Below, in pieces: positions 58,857-64,000 of a DNA stretch of 64,000 nt (position 1 is its first letter; every line of letters begins with the position of its first letter). The notes under the pieces are model-generated. The model ran no database searches, was not told the DNA's origin, and worked only from the letters and a program-made list of their open reading frames with translations. A program made the position numbers and the translations under genes. Source of the DNA: JBGPEQ01 sp050180895 (lineage in GTDB: Bacteria; Pseudomonadota; Alphaproteobacteria; Dongiales; Dongiaceae); the NCBI GenBank assembly GCA_050180895.1, contig JBFXDS010000017.1:13627-77626 (forward strand), in the 5' to 3' direction.

Positions 58857-60554
58857 ATGACCGCCATGCCCATCCACAAATACCGCCCCTTCCCGCCCAT
58901 CGACCTGCCGGACCGACGCTGGCCCGCGCGCGTCATCGACCGCGCGCCCATCTGGTGCAGCGTCGATCTGCGCGACGGCAACCAGGCGCTCATCGATCCC
59001 ATGGACCGCGAGCGCAAGCGCCGCATGTTCGACCTGCTGGTGAAGCTGGGCTTCCGGGAGATCGAGGTCGGCTTTCCCGCGGCCTCGCAGACCGATTTCG
59101 ATTTCGTCCGCCATATCATCGAGGAGGGCCTCATCCCCGCCGACGTCACCATCCAGGTGCTGACCCAGGCGCGCGACGACCTGATCCGCCGCACCTTCGA
59201 TTCCATCCGCGGCAGCCGGCGCGCCATCGTCCATGTCTACAACTCGACCTCGACCCTGCAGTGCCGCGTCGTCTTCGGCCTCGACGAACCCGGCATCACC
59301 GCCATCGCCGTCAACGGCGTCAAGCTCATCAAGGAGCTGGTGCCGACCGTGCCGGAGACGGAGATCGTGCTGCAATATTCGCCCGAGAGCTTCACCGGCA
59401 CCGAGCTGCCCTACGCCGTCGAGATCTGCGAGGCGGTCATGGACGTCTGGCAGCCCACGCCCGGGCGCAAGATGATCTTCAACCTGCCCTCGACCGTGGA
59501 GATGGCCACGCCCAACGTCTTCGCCGACCAGATCGAATGGTTCGGCCGCAAGATCAAGAACCGCGACGCCTTCACCCTCAGCGTCCATCCCCACAACGAC
59601 CGCGGCACCGGCGTCGCCGCGGCCGAGCTGGCGCTCATGGCCGGCGCCGAGCGCGTCGAGGGCACGCTGCTGGGCAACGGCGAGCGCACCGGCAATGTCG
59701 ACGTCGTCACTCTGGCCCTGAATATGCTCACGCAGGGCATCGACCCCGCCCTGAAGATCCATGACATCGACGAGATCGTCCGCGCGTTCGAGCATTGCAA
59801 CCAGCTCCCGGTCGATCCGCGCCACCCCTATGCCGGCGAGCTGGTCTTCACCGCCTTCTCCGGCTCCCACCAGGACGCCATCAAGAAGGGGCTGGCCGCC
59901 CAGGCCAGGAGCAACACGGGCCTGTGGGAGGTGCCCTACCTGCCGATCGATCCCGCCGACCTCGGCCGCACCTACGAGGCCGTCATCCGCATCAACAGCC
60001 AGTCCGGCAAGGGCGGAATCTCCTACATCCTCGAGCAGGGCCACGGCCTGCGCCTGCCGCGCCGCCTGCAGATCGAGTTCGGCCAGGTCATCCAGCGTAT
60101 CGCCGACGAGACCGGCCGGGAGCTGCAGCCCGCCGACATCTGGCAGGCCTTCGCGCGCGAATATCTCGACGGCAACGGCCGCTTCCGCTTCGTCGAGCAC
60201 CGCACCGCGACCAATGCCGACGCCGGCGATATCAGGCGCATCGCCGCCGTGATCCATGACGACGGCCGCCCGCGCGCCATCGAGGGCACCGGCAACGGCC
60301 CCATCGACGCCTATGTCGACGCGCTACGCGCCGCCTTCGGCCTCGACATCCGCCTCGCCGACTACAGCGAGCACGCCATTACCGGCCTGTCGAGCGAGGC
60401 CGGCGCGGCCGCCAGCGCCGCGGCCTATGTCGAGCTGCGCCTCGACGGCGCCAAGCCCCTCTTCGGCATCGGCATCAGCCCCAACATCGTGACGGCCTCG
60501 CTGCAGGCGGTAACGAGCGCCGTCAACCGCGCCCTGCGCGCTGATGTGAGCTAG
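58857..60554 (+). CDS. leuA: 2-isopropylmalate synthase, type 2
   Basis: A 565-residue DRE-TIM metallolyase that condenses acetyl-CoA and 2-oxoisovalerate, the first step of leucine synthesis. The N-terminal active-site block is WCSVDLRDGNQALIDPM, the metal pair is in SVHPHNDRGTGVAAAEL, and GLLGNGERTGNVD-like GTLLGNGERTGNVDVVTLA closes the barrel. The C-terminal LeuA dimer/allosteric domain (from about residue 430) has VEHRTATNADAGDIRRIAAV and GIGISPNIVTASLQAV, and binds leucine for feedback inhibition. AGGAGAGAC precedes the ATG. The long leader (58538-58856) holds a Leu-rich peptide and attenuator. Confidence 0.96.
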   Translation: MTAMPIHKYRPFPPIDLPDRRWPARVIDRAPIWCSVDLRDGNQALIDPMDRERKRRMFDLLVKLGFREIEVGFPAASQTDFDFVRHIIEEGLIPADVTIQVLTQARDDLIRRTFDSIRGSRRAIVHVYNSTSTLQCRVVFGLDEPGITAIAVNGVKLIKELVPTVPETEIVLQYSPESFTGTELPYAVEICEAVMDVWQPTPGRKMIFNLPSTVEMATPNVFADQIEWFGRKIKNRDAFTLSVHPHNDRGTGVAAAELALMAGAERVEGTLLGNGERTGNVDVVTLALNMLTQGIDPALKIHDIDEIVRAFEHCNQLPVDPRHPYAGELVFTAFSGSHQDAIKKGLAAQARSNTGLWEVPYLPIDPADLGRTYEAVIRINSQSGKGGISYILEQGHGLRLPRRLQIEFGQVIQRIADETGRELQPADIWQAFAREYLDGNGRFRFVEHRTATNADAGDIRRIAAVIHDDGRPRAIEGTGNGPIDAYVDALRAAFGLDIRLADYSEHAITGLSSEAGAAASAAAYVELRLDGAKPLFGIGISPNIVTASLQAVTSAVNRALRADVS

Positions 60555-60565
60555 CCATCTCAGAA

Positions 60566-60607
60566 AGAACTCCCCTCACCTTGCGGGAGAGGGTAGGGGA
60601 GGGGTGC
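60566..60607. repeat. GC-rich repeat of the CCCCTCACC...GAGGGTAGGGGAGGGG type
   Basis: The segment CCCCTCACCTTGCGGGAGAG followed by GGTAGGGGAGGGGTG lies 12 bases after leuA. It can fold on itself and belongs to a repeat type common in alphaproteobacteria. Only one copy is seen here. Confidence 0.5.
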
Positions 60608-60692
60608 GCGCGGCAGCGCACAGTGCGTCTGTTCTCGGAGGGAAGCGCGCAAGCGACCGATGAACCCGCTAGGAGAGCCTGCACGACCACCA

Positions 60693-60776
60693 TGCGTCCT
60701 TCGACAGGCTCAGGATGAGGAACAAATCTTGGTGGCCCGAAGAAAGACCCTCATCCTGAGCTTGTCGAAGGACGCA
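60693..60776. repeat. REPIN-like paired inverted repeat, family A, copy 7
   Basis: Arms TGCGTCCTTCGACAGGCTCA and TGTCGAAGGACGCA, loop AAATCTTGGTGGCCCGAAGA. It sits in the 368-base space after leuA; this space holds no gene that I can see. Confidence 0.88.
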
Positions 60777-60826
60777 CGGCGCCGATCCCTACCGCTCGCA
60801 ACGAATGTCCGCTCTATTGCTCCGTC

Positions 60827-60864
60827 CCTTCTCTCCGTGACCTCTGTGCTCTCTGTGGTGAAAC
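60827..60864. repeat. Half copy of family B repeat
   Basis: CCTTCTCTCCGTGACCTCTG and TGCTCTCTGTGGTGAAAC form one arm only. The partner arm is absent, so this half may be a decayed pair. Confidence 0.65.
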
Positions 60865-60922
60865 ACTTCGTCCATGACAGTCCCGGCTCGCAAGCTCTGA
60901 CTTCGACCCTATTTTCACCTGA

Positions 60923-61471
60923 TCACGAGCTGTCGCGCGCGAACCGCTCCAGCTCCTCGACCGAGCCGATCCGATGCACCCGCTTGCCGCCGGCTTCCTG
61001 CCGTCCGACCAGTTCGCGGATCTCCGGCATCCACTCCTGATCGACTTCCCAGAGGTTGCGAAACACCGCCTCGGTCGGTGGCATCTGCGCATTGCCGGCG
61101 GGCGGATGTTCGAGCCGGCCGGTCGCCCAGGCGATCTGTCGTTCGGCGGCCAGCCAGCCATGCATCCACAGCGGCATGTCCACGAGGATGATCTCGGTCG
61201 CGCGCGCGAGCCGCGCCGGGATCGAGTCGCATCGGCCGAGGCCGTCGATCACCCAGCGCGCCGCAGTGATCGCCCGCGCATGGGCGGCGGCGTACGCCGC
61301 CTCCGGCGCCAGTTCCCAATCTGGCTGCCACAGCAGAGCATCGATTTCGACATAGGGCAGGCCATGGCGGTCGGCGAGCCGTCGCGCCAGGGTCGACTTG
61401 CCGCCGCCGCTATTGCCGATCACCACAATCCGAACCGCCCCGGTCTCCTCCATTGCGGTCGGATAGGTCAT
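60923..61471 (-). CDS. P-loop adenylate-kinase-like protein
   Basis: A 182-residue P-loop NTPase. Walker A is VVIGNSGGGKSTLARRLADR; then PYVEIDALLWQPDWE, the motif of adenylate kinase/FlaR (topology-modulation-like) proteins; WVIDGLGRCDSIPARLARA holds the next conserved Arg, and LVDMPLWMHGWLAAERQ a Walker B-like strand. Members phosphorylate or bind nucleotides, but none is well defined. It diverges from the HGG-motif gene. Confidence 0.82.
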   Translation of the reverse strand: MTYPTAMEETGAVRIVVIGNSGGGKSTLARRLADRHGLPYVEIDALLWQPDWELAPEAAYAAAHARAITAARWVIDGLGRCDSIPARLARATEIILVDMPLWMHGWLAAERQIAWATGRLEHPPAGNAQMPPTEAVFRNLWEVDQEWMPEIRELVGRQEAGGKRVHRIGSVEELERFARDSS

Positions 61472-61615
61472 AGGTCGTTCCCTTTCGCTGACGGCCCGCC
61501 GAGCCAGAGCATTCTAAGTTGAGAGCTGCACTCGGGCTATCGACCCGAGTTTTGTCTTGACTGTTCCCTTTTTGTTTGATAGAACATATAATGAACTATG
61601 CCTGGGAGAACCTTC

Positions 61616-62761
61616 ATGACACATCAGCAACTCCTGGAACGCGCCGGCGCGCAGATCGGCACCTTGGCCGACGCGGCCGGCATCCGGCCGATCGCCATGG
61701 CCGTCGACCTTGCCGGCGTCGGCGCCGAGATGCTGCCCTCGCTGCTCGGCCACGAGCTGGCGGCGAGCCATGCCGCGATGATGCGGCTGATGGGCAAGCT
61801 CGACATCTATCTCGACCAGATCGCGACCGACCGGCCGCCCGAGGAGCAGGACCGCGCCTGCCGGCAGGCGGTGCAGCTGAGCGGCGCCGCCGCGCGCCTC
61901 ACCGAGCGCTACCGCCTCGGCCTGATGAGCCTCGCCAGGCTGGAGCGCTGGGCCGGCGCCGCCCCTCGCTCTGTCCGTCGGCCGCGCGCAGCCGATCCCG
62001 CCGACGAGTTCGACGACGATCCCTTCGACGACGACCCCGGCGGCGGCCGTCGCAAGTCGCCGGCGAAGATCCTGGCCGAACTGGCCGCCCTCGAGAAATC
62101 CATGGGCGCCCTGCTGAACAAGGCCCGGCCCGACAGCGCCAAGCCGAACGGCCACGACAATGGCGTCCACCCCCAACCTGCGCCGAACGGCGCCGGTGCG
62201 TCGGAAGGTGTTGCGGCGCATGGGCGGGGGCGCCTGCGCCACGGCAATCCGTCCGGCGATTTCCTCGCCGCTCCGCGCTGCGGTGCCCAAACCCGCGCCG
62301 GCGGCGCCTGCCGCCAGCCGGCCATGGCCAATGGTCGTTGCCGCCTGCATGGCGGCAAGAGCACCGGCGCCCGCACCGCCGCGGGCGTCGCCCGCTGCCG
62401 CACCGCCACCCTGACGCACGGCCACCGCAGCGCCGAGATCATTGCGCTCAAATCCGCCGCCGCTCGCCACGGCCGCAACCTCCGCGCGCTCACCCGCGCC
62501 GCCCAGCGATCGGTCCTGTCCGACCCGCAATCCGAGCGACCCACCCCATGCCCAGCGACGAACCAGTCCACGGCAGATGTTGTAGGGGCGACCGGCAGGT
62601 CGCCCGTCGATCCGACACCGGGATTTCCGAGGGAATACACAACTCGTCCTGGACATCCCACGGGCGACCTGCCGGTCGCCCCTACGCGTCTCCGATCCGA
62701 GCGACCTGCCCCATGTCCAGCGACGCGTCCCGCCCCACGCCGCCGCGCCGCCTCGGGATGA
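61616..62761 (+). CDS. HGG-motif protein with repeat-built C-terminus
   Basis: A 381-residue protein from an ATG eight bases behind GGGAG. The first 130 residues are helical and regular (AQIGTLADAAGIRPIAMAVD, LGHELAASHAAMMRLMGKL), then an Asp-rich stretch (DEFDDDPFDDDPGGG), a Lys/Ala region, and the conserved motif APRCGAQTRAGGACRQPAMA, NGRCRLHGGKSTG, where C, C, C and HGG are typical for small proteins of mobile elements and many proteobacterial chromosomes. The final 80 residues are coded by repeat boxes and a family C pair: GATGRSPV, GDLPVAPT and two copies of SERPxPCPAT. The start and core are firm, the 3' end may be accreted sequence. Confidence 0.6.
   Translation: MTHQQLLERAGAQIGTLADAAGIRPIAMAVDLAGVGAEMLPSLLGHELAASHAAMMRLMGKLDIYLDQIATDRPPEEQDRACRQAVQLSGAAARLTERYRLGLMSLARLERWAGAAPRSVRRPRAADPADEFDDDPFDDDPGGGRRKSPAKILAELAALEKSMGALLNKARPDSAKPNGHDNGVHPQPAPNGAGASEGVAAHGRGRLRHGNPSGDFLAAPRCGAQTRAGGACRQPAMANGRCRLHGGKSTGARTAAGVARCRTATLTHGHRSAEIIALKSAAARHGRNLRALTRAAQRSVLSDPQSERPTPCPATNQSTADVVGATGRSPVDPTPGFPREYTTRPGHPTGDLPVAPTRLRSERPAPCPATRPAPRRRAASG
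62531..62725 (-). repeat. Two repeat boxes bracketing a family C pair inside the HGG gene
   Basis: Boxes at 62531-62560 and 62696-62725 match in 27 of 30 positions and, read on the minus strand, contain CGCTGGGCATGGGG and CGCTGGACATGGGG then TCGCTCGG, the same core as in the array at 4021-4425. Between them is the family C element at 62582. Confidence 0.75.
62582..62685. repeat. REPIN-like inverted pair, family C, copy 3 (translated)
   Basis: GTAGGGGCGACCGGCAGGTC faces GACCTGCCGGTCGCCCCTAC across a longer loop than the other copies. It is in frame within the HGG-motif gene and encodes VGATGRSPV and TGDLPVAP. Confidence 0.85.
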
Positions 62762-62827
62762 GCCGCCTGCCATTCGGCCGACAGCCGTGCTATTCGAGGC
62801 CCTGATGCAGGCGAAGGAGTCATCCCG

Positions 62828-63805
62828 GTGACGACGGATGCCGAGTCCGCGGCACCGCCGCGGCCTGAATTCCTGGCGCTCGGCGGTCTCTACAAGCAGG
62901 AGATCGAGCCCTGGCTCCTGTCGCAGGAGGGCCGCCGGCGCCGGGCGCGGCTGCTGCGCTGGCTGATCATCGGCGGCGGCTTCGCCCTGCTGGCGCTGTG
63001 GCTCTATGAGCATCTCGCCGGTGGCGGCAGCGACGTCTGGCTCTTCGTCATGTTCATCCTCGCGATCGCCGTCGTCGTCTTCGGCAACGTCCCGCTCGCC
63101 ATGCTGGAATCCGACGTGAAGGCCTTCGTCATGGAGAAGCTGGCCGGCTTCTTCCACTTCACCTACGAGGCCGCGCCGGACTTCGTCGATTTCGGGCTGT
63201 TCACGGACCTCTTCCTGCTGCCCTACCACCACAACAAGAAATTCGAGGACGGGCTGCAGGGCGAGATCAAGGGCGTGCCGTTCCGCATGGTCGAGGCGCA
63301 CCTGACCGAGCGCCGCAAGAGCGGCAAGAACAGCCGGAACGTCACCGTGTTCCGGGGCCTGCTGCTGTCGCTGCCCCACGCCGCCACGGGCGATGCCCTC
63401 GTCTCCGTGTGGCGCCGCGACGGCGGCCAGGGGATGCAGGATGCCGGCTGGCAGGACGTCGCCCTCGGCGATCTGGATTTCGACCGCGACTACATCGTCC
63501 ACACGAACGACGCCGCCGCGGCACGGAATCTGCTCGACCGCGAGACCCGCCGCGCCTTCGCGGCCCTGGACCGGCGCGAGGATGTCGAGGAGGTTCGCCT
63601 CGGCCTCGCCGACGGCCGCCTGCTGCTCGCTGCCGACCTGAGGACGGACAGCTTCGAATCCGGCAAGATGAACCGGCCGCTCGCCGATCCCAATCGCGTG
63701 CAGGCGATGGTCGAGCTGTTCGCGTTCCCCTTCGACGCCGTCGACGGCTTCAGGCTCCAGCCTTCCGCCTCGACAGTGCCGGCAGAATTACAGGGCCAGA
63801 GTTGA
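62828..63805 (+). CDS. DUF3137 membrane protein
   Basis: A 325-residue protein from a GTG start. Two hydrophobic helices (LLRWLIIGGGFALLALWLYE and WLFVMFILAIAVVVFGNVPL, residues 43-62 and 70-90) anchor it, and the larger part follows: FHFTYEAAPDFVDFGLFTDL, GVPFRMVEAHLTERRKSGKN, NVTVFRGLLLSL and RVQAMVELFAFPFDAVDGF. This is the architecture of DUF3137 proteins. No enzymatic residues are obvious. The role is unknown. Confidence 0.82.
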   Translation: MTTDAESAAPPRPEFLALGGLYKQEIEPWLLSQEGRRRRARLLRWLIIGGGFALLALWLYEHLAGGGSDVWLFVMFILAIAVVVFGNVPLAMLESDVKAFVMEKLAGFFHFTYEAAPDFVDFGLFTDLFLLPYHHNKKFEDGLQGEIKGVPFRMVEAHLTERRKSGKNSRNVTVFRGLLLSLPHAATGDALVSVWRRDGGQGMQDAGWQDVALGDLDFDRDYIVHTNDAAAARNLLDRETRRAFAALDRREDVEEVRLGLADGRLLLAADLRTDSFESGKMNRPLADPNRVQAMVELFAFPFDAVDGFRLQPSASTVPAELQGQS

Positions 63806-63823
63806 ATCACAAAACCACAAGCC

Positions 63824-63892
63824 GTCACCCCGGCGAAAGCCGGGGCCTATATTCCAGAGGCCGGAGTCTATGGACCCCGGCTTTCGCCGCTA
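63824..63892. repeat. Repeat of the CCCCGGCGAAAGCCGGGG type
   Basis: GTCACCCCGGCGAAAGCCGG and GGACCCCGGCTTTCGCCGC face each other. The unit is a common alphaproteobacterial REP element; it follows the DUF3137 gene. Confidence 0.7.
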
Positions 63893-63898
63893 TCGGAT

Positions 63899-64000
63899 TC
63901 ACACATCTTTGGCCACCTGAGCGCCGAGTTTGATGGCATGGAAGCGATCGAGACCATGGCGCATGACTTCGGGCCCTGGCTTTCCATAGTAGCCAGTCCA
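63899..64000 (-). CDS. Possible C-terminal end of a gene running off the window
   Basis: On the minus strand the last 102 bases read as 33 codons plus TGA, ending FHAIKLGAQVAKDV, without any stop. The frame is open to the window edge, but too short to identify. It may be the end of a real protein. Confidence 0.35.
   Translation of the reverse strand, partial: WTGYYGKPGPEVMRHGLDRFHAIKLGAQVAKDV

Noticed and set aside
61514..63502. Long minus-strand frame across the HGG-motif and DUF3137 genes
   Set aside because: Crosses two real genes and repeat elements; its apparent motifs (WAWGxSLG) are just the translated repeat boxes.

Overview
The window is a GC-rich chromosomal segment with dense coding on both strands. 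GC-rich codon use, DUF2585, DUF4170, an EgtA-type glutamate-cysteine ligase, UbiA/UbiD, a CTP-independent metabolic complement and many alphaproteobacterial families suggest a free-living alphaproteobacterium, probably near Rhodospirillales/Hyphomicrobiales. The genus cannot be fixed from sequence alone.

Layout. 1-4811: end of a sensor kinase, a class A flavin monooxygenase, a GIY-YIG-like protein, a lipoprotein, and a 900-base gene-poor stretch holding an array of short direct repeats that separate inverted-repeat cassettes. 4822-11610: RlmI-like methyltransferase overlapping a gamma-glutamyltransferase, panB-panC, gpt, and two exported proteins. 11822-16371: a tRNA-Arg followed by a zone of decay and transfer: a frameshifted cation-efflux remnant, crcB with a complete fluoride riboswitch and terminator, an SDR/MFS fusion scar, an OsmC/methyltransferase/VOC group, a SYLF protein and a broken hydrolase. 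16372-26070: a stress/efflux-type region (P-loop kinase, PhnB-like, YCII/DGPF, MFS pump, DUF1772, HWE kinase, DUF427, GFA, then four tandem DGPF genes feeding into an ECF42-type sigma factor). Two divergent intergenic regions here share a palindrome of the form CTCCTGACA-N6-TGTCAGGAG.

26113-36596: a secreted-repeat-like orphan, a CheY-type regulator overlapping a multi-PAS kinase, a BKACE enzyme, a lytic transglycosylase, DUF2585, a class III aminotransferase and an APH-fold kinase. 36786-44289: SDR, NUDIX, enolase-superfamily (MR/MLE) enzyme, DUF2461, and two tandem trimethylamine-dehydrogenase-like flavoproteins whose catalytic triad is kept but whose amine cage is changed. 44517-54085: gshA-rsmE, ubiA-methyltransferase-MOSC (overlapping operon), an APH-like kinase coupled to a divergent enolase paralogue, CBU_0592, a double-DUF4170 protein and a cysteine-cluster protein. 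54283-64000: two TPR paralogues flanking a putative oxygenase, ubiD, leuA with a leaderless Leu-rich leader peptide and attenuator, a P-loop kinase, an HGG-motif protein whose 3' end is built from repeats, DUF3137, and the end of one more gene.

At least four families of paired inverted repeats (REPIN-like) punctuate the intergenic spaces; one copy supplies the stop codon of a flavoprotein gene and another is translated within an open reading frame. The observations I rate most worth following are the repeat-box arrays (4021-4425 and 62531-62725), the APH-kinase/enolase-paralogue pair, the leaderless leuA attenuator, the altered TMADH-like tandem pair and the shared palindromic operator with the DGPF/ECF42 cluster.
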